A stretch of 64,000 nt of DNA from JAEUMW01 sp963734295 (GTDB taxonomy: Bacteria > Pseudomonadota > Gammaproteobacteria > Burkholderiales > JAEUMW01): the NCBI GenBank assembly GCA_963734295.1, contig CAVTGS010000016.1, forward strand, positions 1 to 64,000, written 5' to 3'. How positions within the stretch are numbered: position 1 is the first letter of the stretch; every line of letters begins with the position of its first letter. Both the position numbers and the translations under genes were made by a program. Below, in pieces: positions 45,554 through 54,768 of this stretch. A model generated the notes under the pieces. That model made no database searches. It saw nothing but the letters and a program-made list of their open reading frames with translations, and was not told the DNA's origin.

Positions 45554-47043
45554 TGGACCAGCGCCCCCTCGAAACCGCTGTGCACGCCGAGACGCTCACG
45601 CGGGTCGTGATCGAACCGGTGACCCGCGTCGAGGGGCATGGCAAGGTGACGCTCTTGCTGGACGACGACAATCGCGTGCAGCAGGCGCGCTTTCACATCG
45701 TCGAATTCCGCGGCTTCGAGAAGTTCGTGCAAGGGCGCCCGTACTGGGAGGTGCCGGTGATGGTGCAGCGGCTGTGCGGCATCTGCCCGGTGAGCCATCA
45801 CCTGGCGGGCGGCAAGGCGGTGGACACGCTCGCCGGGGCGAGAGAGCTCACGCCGACGGCGGAGAAGATGCGCCGGCTGTTGCACTACGGTCAGATCCTG
45901 CAATCGCACGCGCTGCATTTCTTCCATCTCTCGTCGCCCGATCTCCTGTTCGGCTTCGACGCCGATGTCTCCAAACGCCACGTCTTTGCCGTGGCCGAGG
46001 CGTTGCCCGACATCGCTCGCCAGGGCGTGCTGCTGCGCAAGTACGGGCAGGAGGTGATCCGCGTGACGACCGGCAAGCGCGTGCACGGAACGCTCGTCGT
46101 CCCGGGCGGCGTGAACAGGCACCTTACCGCCGAGGACCGCGACTACCTGCTCGCGGATATCGATCGGACCATCGCCTGGAGCCGGGACGCCGTCGATCTC
46201 ATCAAGCGCCTCTATGCCGAGCGCAAGGACTTTCACAGCGCCTTCGGTTCCTTCCGGTCGCCGTTCATGTCGCTCGTGCGCGCCGACGGTGCTCTGGATC
46301 TCTACCACGGCGGGCTGCGGGCGCGCGACGACGCGGGGCGCACGCTCTTCGACCACGAGGACTGCGACCGCTACTGGGATCACGTGCGCGAGGAGGTGAA
46401 GAGCTGGTCGTACATGAAGTTCCCTTTCCTGCGCGCTCTAGGCGCCGAGGACGGCTGGTACCGGGTCGGTCCGCTCGCGCGCGTCGAACAACTGCGACTT
46501 CATCCCGACGCCGCTGGCGGAAGCCGAGCGCCAGGCGTTTCATCGCCTTCGACGAGGGTGGAGCGCGGCAGGCGACGCTCGCCTATCACTGGGCACGCAT
46601 GATCGAGATGCTGCACAGCGCCGAGAGCATCCGCGATCTCCTGCCGGACCCGGACCTCCTGCACGGCGACCTCGTGGTGAGCGGGCGAGCGGCAGTTGCG
46701 CGGCGTCGGCGTGATCGAGGCACCGCGCGGGACACTCATTCACCATTACCGCATCGACGAGAACGACCAGGTCGTGCGCTGCAACCTGATCGTTTCCACC
46801 ACCCACAACAATCAGGCGATGAACGAAGCGGTGCGGCAGGTCGCGCGCGAGTATCTCGACGGACGCGAGATCACCGAGCCGCTGCTCAACCACATCGAGG
46901 TCGCGATCCGCGCCTACGATCCGTGCCTGTCGTGCGCCACGCACGCGCTCGGGAAGATGCCCCTCGAGGTGGAGCTGATCGATGCCGCCGGCGCTCGCAT
47001 CCACCGCATGAGGCGCGACGGGGCCGGCGTGCTGCGCGCCTGA
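45553..47043 (+). CDS. hoxH: NAD-reducing hydrogenase large subunit HoxH, three frameshifts
   Basis: About 495 residues, the NiFe catalytic subunit. The N-terminal nickel-ligand motif is QRLCGICPVSHH, the C-terminal one DPCLSCATH; EPVTRVEGHGKVTL is the usual start. Extra bases at about 46487, 46534 and 46684 shift the frame three times, summing to zero, so start and end are in the same frame. Repaired segments read NCDFIPTPLAEAERQ, FIAFDEGGARQATLAYHW and GERQLRGVGVIEAPRG, all normal for HoxH. A C-terminal tail after the DPC motif, to be cut by HoxW, is present. Confidence 0.88.
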
Positions 47044-47050
47044 GCTCGCC

Positions 47051-47567
47051 GTGGCAGGCGGCACGCTGGTCTTCGCGTGGGGCAATCCCGGCCGCGGCGA
47101 CGATGGACTGGGTCCGGAGTTTCTCGCGCGCGTGGCGGCGTTGCTCGACCGAGAGCATCCATGGCGCTGTCGTGGAACTCCTTGCCGACTTTCAGCTCCA
47201 GCCCGAGCACGTCACCGACATCTGCCACCGCGACCTCGTGCTGTTCGTCGATGCGAGCGTCGCGTGCGCGCCGCCCTTCTCTTTCGCGCGGATCGCGGTG
47301 CGGCGCGACTCGAGCTTCACCTCCCACGCGATGTCGCCCGGCGCGCTGCTCGCTGCCTTCGAGCAGGTGTACGCGCGCGCGGCGCCGCCCTGCTATGCCC
47401 TCGCCATCCGCGGCCATCGGTTCGAGCTGGGCGAGGGCATCGGAGCGACGGCGCTGCGCAACCTCGACGCGGCGCTCGCCTTTGCACGGACATTGCTCGA
47501 GGCCCCGTTTCCCGAGGTCTGGGACCGGATGGCCGACCCGCCGGAGCCGGAACCCGGGGGTCTATAA
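47051..47567 (+). CDS. hoxW: hydrogenase maturation protease HoxW, one frameshift
   Basis: About 171 residues, the nickel-dependent endopeptidase that trims the HoxH C-terminus. The nickel-site motifs are GNPGRGDDGLG near residue 12 and LVLFVDAS further on; HAMSPGALLAAFEQVY carries the third ligand histidine. GTG start at 47051, seven bases after hoxH. An extra C at about 47149-47150 shifts the frame; without it the text reads LLDESIHGAVVELLADF. No hyp genes for cofactor assembly are in the window, so they must be elsewhere. Confidence 0.85.
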
Positions 47568-47568
47568 T
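47563..47568 (+). promoter_or_regulatory. -10 box before the secretin-N gene
   Basis: Consensus TATAAT that includes the hoxW stop codon, 30 bases before the next start. It suggests that the following gene has its own promoter; no -35 match is seen. Confidence 0.4.
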
Positions 47569-47597
47569 CGCCGCACCGTGGCAAAGGAGAGCGAGGC

Positions 47598-48470
47598 GTG
47601 AATCGGATTCGAATTGCAGGGTTGCTCGTCGCGTGCGCGGCGCTGGCGGCCACGTCGGCGCTCGCGCAGAGCGTGCTCGAGGTGATCACGCTCAGGTACC
47701 GCACGGCGGATCAGGTGATTCCGCTGCTGCAACCCTTGGTCGACCGGGACGGGTCGTTGAGCGGCATGCAAAACCAGCTCATCGTGCGAACGTCGCCCGC
47801 GAACCTGGCCGAGATCCGCAAGATCCTCGACCAGGTGGACGCGAAACCGCGGCAGCTTCTCATCACCGTGCGGCAGGACGTGGACCTCGAGACGGCCCGG
47901 CGCGATACCGCACTATCCGGGCGGGTGGGCCTCGGCAACAGCGCCAGCATCGCCGTGCCGGGGCGGCCGGTGCGCAACGACGGTCTCGTGGTGCAGGCGG
48001 GCAGCGGCGACACGCAGGTGCGCGGGCGCATCTATGCGCGCGACGTGAGCGCCTCCGACGCGAACACGCAGCGCGTGCAGGTGCTGGAAGGCAACGTCGC
48101 GTTCATCCGCGTTGGCCAGTCGGTACCGGTGCCGTCGCAGCAGGTGGTCCAGACGCCCTCCGGCACTCAGATCGTTCAGTCCACCCAGTTCCGCGATTTC
48201 AACACCGGGTTCCAGGTGCTGCCCCGCGTCGCCGGCGATACGGTGACAGTCGAGATCAATCCGCAGCGCGACCGAGCGGGTCGCTATCCCGGTGCCGGCA
48301 ACATCCAGAGCGTGAGCACGGTCGTCTCCGCGCCGCTCGGCGAGTGGATGGAGATCGGCGGCGCGAGCGAATCCGGCTCGGTGCAATCGTCGGCAAACCT
48401 GAGTCGCCGGAGCGAAACCGGCAACGAGCGGCGTTCGGTGCTGCTCATGGTGCAGGAAGTGGTGCGCTGA
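47598..48470 (+). CDS. periplasmic protein with secretin N (NolW-like) domain
   Basis: A 290-residue exported protein. After a signal peptide (LLVACAALAATSALA) comes a secretin-N/NolW domain: VLEVITLRYRTADQVIPLLQ, IVRTSPANLAEIRKIL and VDAKPRQLLITV. The rest is beta-rich with FNTGFQVLPRVAGDTVTVEI, resembling part of the secretin core, but the membrane-spanning C-terminal barrel is missing. The role is unknown; such short secretin-like proteins occur outside secretion clusters. GTG start at 47598 with an AAAGGAG site. The stop is one base from the next ATG. Confidence 0.8.
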   Translation: MNRIRIAGLLVACAALAATSALAQSVLEVITLRYRTADQVIPLLQPLVDRDGSLSGMQNQLIVRTSPANLAEIRKILDQVDAKPRQLLITVRQDVDLETARRDTALSGRVGLGNSASIAVPGRPVRNDGLVVQAGSGDTQVRGRIYARDVSASDANTQRVQVLEGNVAFIRVGQSVPVPSQQVVQTPSGTQIVQSTQFRDFNTGFQVLPRVAGDTVTVEINPQRDRAGRYPGAGNIQSVSTVVSAPLGEWMEIGGASESGSVQSSANLSRRSETGNERRSVLLMVQEVVR

Positions 48471-48471
48471 T

Positions 48472-49101
48472 ATGCGCCCGGCACGCGAGCCCACGAGGCT
48501 GCTGGCCTTCCTGGGCATAAGCTTCCTGGTGGTGTTCGCGTGGTCTGCAATCGGGCCGAAGGACCGCACGGTATGGTGGCTGGAGGTCTTCCCCGCGATC
48601 ATCGGTGCGGCCGTCCTCCTTGCGACCTATCTGCGCTTTCGCCTCACCGCCGTGCTGTACGTGCTGATCTGGGCGCACGCACTGGTGCTGCTCGTCGGCG
48701 GACACTACACCTACGCCGAGGTGCCGCTCTTCGACGTGATTCGCGATGCGCTCGACCTCGGCCGCAACCACTATGACCGCGTCGGGCACTTCATGCAGGG
48801 TTTCGTGCCGGCGATGATCGCGCGCGAGATCCTGCTGCGGGTGACGCCGCTCAGGCCAGGCGCGATGTTGTTCTTCCTCTGCACCTGCGTCGCGCTCGCG
48901 TTCTCGGCCTTCTACGAAATGCTGGAGTGGTGGGTCGCAGTGGCATCCGAGACCGGTGCCGACGCGTTTCTCGCCACCCAGGGCGACGTGTGGGACACGC
49001 AGTGGGACATGTTCCTCGCGCTGTGTGGCGCCGTCACGTCTCAGTTTGCATTGAGCTGGCTACAGGACCGGCAACTGCGCGCGATGCGGGGGATAGGGTA
49101 G
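48472..49101 (+). CDS. DUF2238 (YjdF-like) inner-membrane protein
   Basis: A 209-residue protein with about six membrane helices (LAFLGISFLVVFAWSAIG, VLYVLIWAHALVLLVGGHY, GAMLFFLCTCVALAFSAFYE). The family signature region YDRVGHFMQGFVPAMIAREI and ATQGDVWDTQWDMFLA, with conserved His, Asp and Glu, is present. Function of DUF2238 proteins is unknown. It begins immediately after the secretin-N gene, so the two are co-transcribed. Intact. Confidence 0.9.
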   Translation: MRPAREPTRLLAFLGISFLVVFAWSAIGPKDRTVWWLEVFPAIIGAAVLLATYLRFRLTAVLYVLIWAHALVLLVGGHYTYAEVPLFDVIRDALDLGRNHYDRVGHFMQGFVPAMIAREILLRVTPLRPGAMLFFLCTCVALAFSAFYEMLEWWVAVASETGADAFLATQGDVWDTQWDMFLALCGAVTSQFALSWLQDRQLRAMRGIG

Positions 49102-49178
49102 GAGGCGCCGATGCGTGGCGGACCCCCCGTGACGAGGACTCGCATCGGCGCTGTTTGCCTGCCGCCGCACCCGTCGTG

Positions 49179-50351
49179 CTATCGCGACAGATACCGCATC
49201 GCGCGCTCGAGCCCGTCGAGGGTCAGGGGATACATGCGCTCGCCCATCAGCCGGCGAATGATGGCGATGGAGACATGCTCGCTCCAGCAATCCTCCGGCT
49301 CCGGATTGAACCACACGGCCTTCGAATAGACGGCGAGCAGCCGGCGCAGCCACACCTCACCGGTCTCGTGGTTGACATGCCGGAGCGAGCCGCCGGGGCT
49401 CAGGATCTCGTGCGGGCTCATCGCCGCGTCGCCGACAAAGATCAAGCGGTAATCCTGCGGGTACTTGTGCAGGACGTCGAGCGTGTGCATGCGTTCGGTA
49501 TGGCGGCGCTGGTTGTCGCGCCACACGAAATCGTAGGGGCAGTTGTGGAAGTAGAAGTGCTCGAGGTGCTTGAACTCCGCACGGGCGGCGCTGAAAAGCT
49601 CTTCACAGAGCTTCACGTGCCAATCCATCGAACCGCCGACGTCGAGCAAGAGCAGCACCTTCACCGCGTTGTGGCGCTCCGGACGCATGTGCAGGTCGAG
49701 CCAACCCGCGTTGCGCGCGGTGCGCTGGATCGTGGTGTCGAGGTCGAGCTCCTCCGGTGCGCCCTGCCGCGCGAAGCGGCGCAGCCGGCGCAGCGCGATC
49801 TTGATGTTGCGCGTGCCGAGCGCCACGTTGCCGTCGAGGTTGCGGTACTCGCGCTCGTCCCAGACCCGCGCCGCGGTGCGGTTGCCCGCGCTTTCCGGAC
49901 CGACGCGGATGCCTTCCGGGTGAAAGCCGTGGGCGCCGAAAGGGGACGAGCCGCCGGTCCCGATCCACTTGCTGCCGCCCTGGTGGCGGCCCTTCTGCTC
50001 GCGCAGGCGCTGCTCGAACTCAGCCATCAGCTTGTCCCAGCCGAGTTTTTCCAGCCTCGCCCTGTCTTCGTCCGAGAGATGCTTCTGCGCGAGCAGCTTC
50101 AGCCAATCCGCGGGGATCTCCGCCGCTAGGCCGGGGCGGTACTCCATGCCCCTGAAGTATTCACCGAAGGCCTGGTCGAACCGGTCGAAGTGCGATTCGT
50201 CCTTCACCAGGCAGGCGCGCGCAAGGTAGTAGAAAGCATCGATGGAGTGACCGCAGACATGCTGCCGGAGCGCTTCGAGCAGCGTCAGATACTCCTTCGT
50301 CGAGACCGGGAGCTCACGCGATTTGAGGTGCAGGAAGAAGTCGATCAGCAC
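49179..50351 (-). CDS. VWA-domain protein, CoxE-like
   Basis: A 390-residue cytosolic protein with an N-terminal helical region and a C-terminal von Willebrand A domain. The metal-site motif is VLLLLDVGGSMDWHV, a DxGGS variant typical of this family, with later GDAAMSPHEI. Conserved text includes LIDFFLHLKSRELPVSTKEY and HNCPYDFVWRD. CoxE relatives often work with a MoxR-type AAA ATPase to insert metals or assemble complexes; none lies next to it here. GTG at 50351 is preferred since family proteins start at LIDFF; an ATG at 50408 is possible. Confidence 0.88.
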   Translation of the reverse strand: MLIDFFLHLKSRELPVSTKEYLTLLEALRQHVCGHSIDAFYYLARACLVKDESHFDRFDQAFGEYFRGMEYRPGLAAEIPADWLKLLAQKHLSDEDRARLEKLGWDKLMAEFEQRLREQKGRHQGGSKWIGTGGSSPFGAHGFHPEGIRVGPESAGNRTAARVWDEREYRNLDGNVALGTRNIKIALRRLRRFARQGAPEELDLDTTIQRTARNAGWLDLHMRPERHNAVKVLLLLDVGGSMDWHVKLCEELFSAARAEFKHLEHFYFHNCPYDFVWRDNQRRHTERMHTLDVLHKYPQDYRLIFVGDAAMSPHEILSPGGSLRHVNHETGEVWLRRLLAVYSKAVWFNPEPEDCWSEHVSIAIIRRLMGERMYPLTLDGLERAMRYLSR

Positions 50352-50408
50352 GGGGCGTCGTCGTCGGGCGTCAGATGCATTCTGAACCGGCTCAGCGTGC
50401 GCAGGCAA

Positions 50409-51305
50409 CGTCCCGTCGCGTGTGAGCCCGTCTCAGCGCCGAAGGGTGAGAGCGCTGATGTGGAACAAAACCTGCGTTGTGCGCGTCCCATCGCATAGAG
50501 CACGGCAGGTCGTGGGCGGTAGTGACACTGACACATTCGTCGTGTATGGTACGAGTCATCGCGCGTGTTACCCACACGCTGGTTGCAGTTCAACTAGACT
50601 GGCTGGCCAATCGGTCCCCATCACGGATCGAGACCGTCTCCGGTCGAACGCCGCAAGATGGCGTAAGGAGCACTCAAATGACGATACGAAAGTTCGAGCC
50701 CTGGGTGACGCACAGGGCAACAGCGGCACATCCCCGTGCCGTATCGCTTCGGGCCGGAGCGACGCGTCGTGCGGCGGAGGATTTGGTCCGGCGCCCATTC
50801 ACACAACGCCCGCTGACGGCCCTTGAAGATTCCTGCGATCGGATCGAACCTGCGAAGGTCCGTTCGCCTCTGCGTCGGCTGCATGACGCTCGCCTGCGTG
50901 ACATCAGCTGCTCGAGGCACGGGTCGCGACGAACCATTTTGGCGGATTCCGGTCTGCCAAGGGATCGCTGCTGAGGCAGAGCGCGGTCAGGTGACGTAAC
51001 ACGCGTGTGCATGACTTGGCGGGTGGTTCCGTCCGCTCAGCGCGCGTGATATCGGCCTCCAGTGCCGTGCACGCCACGGCTCCCGCGTAGCCCGCTCTTG
51101 CCTTCCGCTCTCGCGACCATATACGCGTTGCGCACCGAGCCACAGACATGCACGCCCACTCGCTGCCGGTCGACGCATTGCGCAAGCCGCGCGCGACCAG
51201 CCAACGCACACCGCCCGAACGCCACGATCCGAACGGAGCTTCGAACTCCGGCGGCAGGGTGGCATTCCGCAAGGATTATGCAAATTTTCACAACAGGAGA
51301 CGACC
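50409..51305 (+). other. about 0.9 kb without a recognised gene
   Basis: Several open frames on both strands have arginine- and serine-rich, low-pattern translations and no family similarity. No terminator, repeat or tRNA was recognised. The last bases carry an AGGAGA ribosome site for the following small ORF. Confidence 0.4.
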
Positions 51306-51491
51306 ATGAACTTTAACTCGACCGAAATGAGGGGCACCGACGAATTCGTATTCGAGGCCACCTACGGTACTACTGTCTTTCTCACGCGCGGCGAAAAGGC
51401 CAACGCACTGTTCGTCGCCGATCGCAAGACTACCGAAGTCGCACGCATGTTCGAACGCCGCGAACTCGCGAGACAGCCGAAGGCAGCCTAA
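51306..51491 (+). CDS. small hypothetical protein (61 aa)
   Basis: A short ORF with a good ribosome site (ACAGGAGACGACC) before its ATG. The product is hydrophilic, reads FVFEATYGTTVFLTRGEKAN and VARMFERRELARQPK, and has no signal peptide or membrane helix. No family is recognised. It stands alone after a 0.9-kb gap, with the cupin gene convergent downstream. The ribosome site and balanced residue usage support real coding; function unknown. Confidence 0.5.
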   Translation: MNFNSTEMRGTDEFVFEATYGTTVFLTRGEKANALFVADRKTTEVARMFERRELARQPKAA

Positions 51492-51528
51492 TTCGAGTGG
51501 CAACGACGAAAAGCGGCGAGGGCGCTCG

Positions 51529-51867
51529 TCAGAGCGAGCTCGCCGCGCCGAAGATGGCTACCAGCGTCAGATCCTCTTCGATGTCGAAGAAGGTATGCTC
51601 GGAGGTGGCGCGCACGAAGAGCACCTTGCCCGCGGACACTTCGTGCTCTCGTCCGGCAATCCTCAGCCGGGCGCGGCCACTCACGACGAAGTAGACCTCG
51701 TCTTCGAGGTGCGGGGCCTGCATGTCCCGGGCACCGGCCGGTACGCGGTAAACGGCGCAGCTCAGAGTAGGCGTGCGAAGGAATTCCACGAATCTCGCTT
51801 CCTTTCCGTCAACCCTCCGCGCGAGCTCGTCGAGCGTGAAGACGCGCCATTCGTTGTCACTCATCAT
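51529..51867 (-). CDS. cupin-domain protein
   Basis: A 112-residue single-cupin protein. Motif 1 is degenerate but visible (APHLEDEVYFVVSGRARLRI) and motif 2 reads VRATSEHTFFDIEEDL; the histidines and glutamate of the metal site are present. Such small cupins bind metals or small ligands and may be sensors or enzymes; no substrate can be given. Start ATG at 51867 or the next codon. Intact. Confidence 0.88.
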   Translation of the reverse strand: MMSDNEWRVFTLDELARRVDGKEARFVEFLRTPTLSCAVYRVPAGARDMQAPHLEDEVYFVVSGRARLRIAGREHEVSAGKVLFVRATSEHTFFDIEEDLTLVAIFGAASSL

Positions 51868-52000
51868 CGACTGGTCCTCCCCGTTTTGCCCATCTCTCGA
51901 TTGCCGCGGCGCTCACAGCGCCATTATGGCATCTCGTATTCCCTCGGCACGAGCACTCGGCGCTGCCGGGGCCGGCGTTGTGGCGCCGGACGAACCGTGA

Positions 52001-52669
52001 TCACGCGGCCGGGGGCAGCCCCGAAAGATAGGCAAGCAGATCTGTCGGCGCGTCGATGAGGGCGTCCGCGCCCCAGGTTTCCGGCGGCCGGCCCACCCCC
52101 AGATAGCCGTAGCGCGCGACGGCAACCCGCATGCCCGCAGCGCGGGCAGCCTGCACGTCGCGCTCGTCGTCGCCGACGTACAGACACTCCGCCGGAGCGG
52201 TGGCGCACGCGCGGCTCGCCCAGAGGAGCGGCTCGGCATGAGGTTTGGCGCGTGGCGTGGTATCCCCGCTCACGATGGCATGCGCCCGGGCGTGCAGGCC
52301 GAGTTTTTTCACCAGCGGCAACGTGTAACGCTCGATCTTGTTGGTCACGATGCCCCAGGGAAGCGCGCGCGCCTCGATCCACGCCAGCACCTCGTCCATG
52401 CCGGGAAAAAGTCGGGTTTCGCGGCACACGTCGAGCGCGTACAACTCGTGGAATTCGTCGCACAGCGAGCCGAAGCGGTCGTCGTCGGGGCCGAGGTCGA
52501 AACCGGCCTTGATCAGACCGCGGGCCCCCATCGAGGCGAACCGCCTCAGGTACGACACCGGCAGCGGCAGCAGTCCGCGCGTCGCGCGCTGCAGATTGAG
52601 AACGCGCCCCAAGTCGGGCGCGGTGTCGGCGAGCGTGCCGTCCAGGTCGAACAGCACTGCCCGGATCAT
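52001..52669 (-). CDS. gph: HAD-family phosphatase (phosphoglycolate/MurNAc-6-P phosphatase type)
   Basis: A 222-residue HAD hydrolase. Motif I is FDLDGTLADTAPDL, motif II lies in WGIVTNK, motif III around the Lys in RAKPHAEPLLWA, and motif IV is VGDDERDVQAARAAGM. The position directly after ubiG is the same as for mupP of pseudomonads, which dephosphorylates N-acetylmuramate 6-phosphate, so either Gph or MupP activity is possible. The ATG at 52669 overlaps the ubiG stop. Intact. Confidence 0.9.
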   Translation of the reverse strand: MIRAVLFDLDGTLADTAPDLGRVLNLQRATRGLLPLPVSYLRRFASMGARGLIKAGFDLGPDDDRFGSLCDEFHELYALDVCRETRLFPGMDEVLAWIEARALPWGIVTNKIERYTLPLVKKLGLHARAHAIVSGDTTPRAKPHAEPLLWASRACATAPAECLYVGDDERDVQAARAAGMRVAVARYGYLGVGRPPETWGADALIDAPTDLLAYLSGLPPAA

Positions 52670-53361
52670 GCCGCCCTGGCGTGGAGAATATAGTTGACGC
52701 CCGTGTCGCGGCCGAGCGCGAACGCGCGCGTGAGCGGGTTGTACGTCATGCCGGTGAGGTCGGTCACCGTGAGTCCGGCGTCGCGGCAGAAGCCCGCGAG
52801 CTCGGACGGCTTGATGAACTTCGCGTACTCGTGGGTGCCGCGCGGCAGCAGGCGCAGGACGTATTCCGCACCGATGATGGCGAGCAGGAACGACTTGGGG
52901 TTGCGGTTCAACGTGGCGAAGAACGTGTGGCCGCCCGGCTTGACCGCCTGCATGCACGCGCGCACGGTGCTCGCAGGGTCGGGCACGTGCTCCAGCACTT
53001 CGCAGCAGGTGACGATGTCGTAGTGCCGCGGCCGCTCGAGTGCCATCTCCTCCGCGCTGATCTTCCGGTACTCGACCTTGCGGCCGCTCTCCAGCAGATG
53101 CAGCGCCGCAACCTTGAGGGGTTTGTCCGCGAGATCGATGCCGGTCACCGTGGCGCCGCGCGCTGCCATGCCCTCGGACAGAATCCCCCCCCCGCAGCCG
53201 ACATCGAGCACCTGCTTTCCCGAAAGCCCCGCCCGCTGGTCGATGTAGTCGATGCGTAGGGGATTGATCTCGTGCAGCGGCCGGAACTCGCTGTGGGGAT
53301 CCCACCAGCGGTGCGCCAGCGCACTGAATTTCTCGATCTCTGCCGGATCGACGTTGGTCAT
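52666..53361 (-). CDS. ubiG: ubiquinone biosynthesis O-methyltransferase
   Basis: A 231-residue SAM-dependent methyltransferase acting in both O-methylation steps of ubiquinone synthesis. The SAM-binding motif is VLDVGCGGGILSEGMA, followed by VTGIDLADKPLKVA and the post-motifs YDIVTCCEVLEHV and NRNPKSFLLAI, all typical of UbiG. The N-terminal FSALAHRWWDPHSEFRPLHE is diagnostic. Start ATG at 53361, three bases after the mtaD-like stop. It overlaps gph at its end (ATGA). Intact. Confidence 0.96.
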   Translation of the reverse strand: MTNVDPAEIEKFSALAHRWWDPHSEFRPLHEINPLRIDYIDQRAGLSGKQVLDVGCGGGILSEGMAARGATVTGIDLADKPLKVAALHLLESGRKVEYRKISAEEMALERPRHYDIVTCCEVLEHVPDPASTVRACMQAVKPGGHTFFATLNRNPKSFLLAIIGAEYVLRLLPRGTHEYAKFIKPSELAGFCRDAGLTVTDLTGMTYNPLTRAFALGRDTGVNYILHARAA

Positions 53362-53364
53362 CCG

Positions 53365-54687
53365 TTACTCCTTCAGCCGCTCCTGCCATCGCGATGCGCG
53401 GGCAAGAAGCTCCGTTTCGTTCAACGTGGTGAGGCGTCCCGCCTGCAGGACGCGACGACCCGCGATCCACACGTCGCTCACATCCTGGCGTCCGGCGCAG
53501 TACACCAGGTGGGACACCGGATCGAAGCAGGGGGACATCGCGAGGGTGGAGAGGTTCACCGCCGTGAGGTCCGCCTCCTTTCCCGGTACGAGCGATCCCA
53601 GGCGGTGTTCGAGGCCGAGCGCGGTTGCGCCGGCGAGCGTTGCCATCCGCACGGCGGTGTGGGCGGGCAGGGCCTCCGCGCGTCCGCTCACCGCTTTCGC
53701 TAGCAGCGCCGCAAGCCGCATCTCCTCCATGAGGTCGAGGCGATTGTTGCTGGCCGCGCCGTCCGTGCCGAGCCCCACGTTGACACCGGCTTCGAGGTAG
53801 CGCGCCACCGGAGCGAAACCGCTCGCGAGCTTCAGGTTCGACGAGGGACAGTGAGCCACATGGCACCCGTGCGCTGCAATGAGCTCGATCTCGGAGGCTT
53901 CGACGTGGATCGCGTGCACCGCGACGAGATTCGGGCTCAGCATGCCCAGGGCCCGCAGGCGCTGCAGCGGCCGCACGCCGTGGCGCGATTGCTCCTGCGC
54001 GATCTCGTCCGTAGTCTCGTGCAGGTGCAGGTGGATCGGCACCTCTAGCTGCTCCGCCAGCGTGAGCACCTGGGTCAGGCTGCGGTCGCTCACCGTGTAC
54101 GGGGCGTGGGGCGCCATGCAGAAGGTGAGGAGGCGTTCGTGCTTCAACGCGTCGCGGGCCGCGAGTCCCTTCGCGAGATAGTCGTGCGGGTCGGATGCGT
54201 AGGGGGTCGGAAAATCGATGACGATGATCCCGATCGCCGCGCGCATCCCCGCTGCGAGCGCTGCGCCGGCGGCGGCCTCCGGAAAGAAGTACATGTCGTT
54301 GAAGCAGGTCACACCGCCGCGGATCATTTCCGCGCACGCGATCAAGGTACCGTCGAGGACGAACTGATCCGATGCGTGCCCGATCTCCGCCGGCCAGATG
54401 TGCGCCTGCAGCCACTCCATCAGCGGCAGGTCGTCGGCAAGGCCGCGCAGCAGCGTCATCGCGGCGTGGGTGTGCAGGTTCACGAGCCCCGGCATGACCA
54501 CGTGGTCGGGGAGCGCCACCCGTTCCGCAGCGGGAGCGTTCGCCCTGGCCGCCGCCGTGGGCAGCACGTCGCGGATCAAGCCATCGGACACGAGGACGGT
54601 GTGATCGGGGAGCACGACGCCGTCCGGCTCGACGGGTAATACCCAGCGCGCTTCGATGGCGGTGACGGGGGCGGCGGTCGCGCTCAC
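53365..54687 (-). CDS. mtaD: TRZ/ATZ-family amidohydrolase (MtaD-like deaminase)
   Basis: A 440-residue zinc amidohydrolase. Metal ligands are visible in GLVNLHTHAAMTLLRG, HLHLHETTDEIA and VGLGTDGAASNN, with AHCPSSNLKLASG as the substrate loop. The family deaminates S-adenosylhomocysteine or 5-methylthioadenosine; its fixed place before ubiG in Beta- and Gammaproteobacteria suggests removal of the product of SAM-dependent methylation. GTG start at 54687. Coupled to ubiG and gph. Intact. Confidence 0.9.
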   Translation of the reverse strand: MSATAAPVTAIEARWVLPVEPDGVVLPDHTVLVSDGLIRDVLPTAAARANAPAAERVALPDHVVMPGLVNLHTHAAMTLLRGLADDLPLMEWLQAHIWPAEIGHASDQFVLDGTLIACAEMIRGGVTCFNDMYFFPEAAAGAALAAGMRAAIGIIVIDFPTPYASDPHDYLAKGLAARDALKHERLLTFCMAPHAPYTVSDRSLTQVLTLAEQLEVPIHLHLHETTDEIAQEQSRHGVRPLQRLRALGMLSPNLVAVHAIHVEASEIELIAAHGCHVAHCPSSNLKLASGFAPVARYLEAGVNVGLGTDGAASNNRLDLMEEMRLAALLAKAVSGRAEALPAHTAVRMATLAGATALGLEHRLGSLVPGKEADLTAVNLSTLAMSPCFDPVSHLVYCAGRQDVSDVWIAGRRVLQAGRLTTLNETELLARASRWQERLKE

Positions 54688-54717
54688 GATGATCGGATGC
54701 GGGAGTTGCGAGCGGGC

Positions 54718-54746
54718 AAAAAAAAGCCCTGCTTGCGCAGGGCTTT
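54718..54746 (-). terminator. terminator of ompA
   Basis: On the minus strand AAAGCCCTGC, loop GCAA, GCAGGGCTTT and then a continuous T run, 23 bases past the ompA stop. Confidence 0.92.
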
Positions 54747-54768
54747 GATGATACGACGGTTGCCGGAC

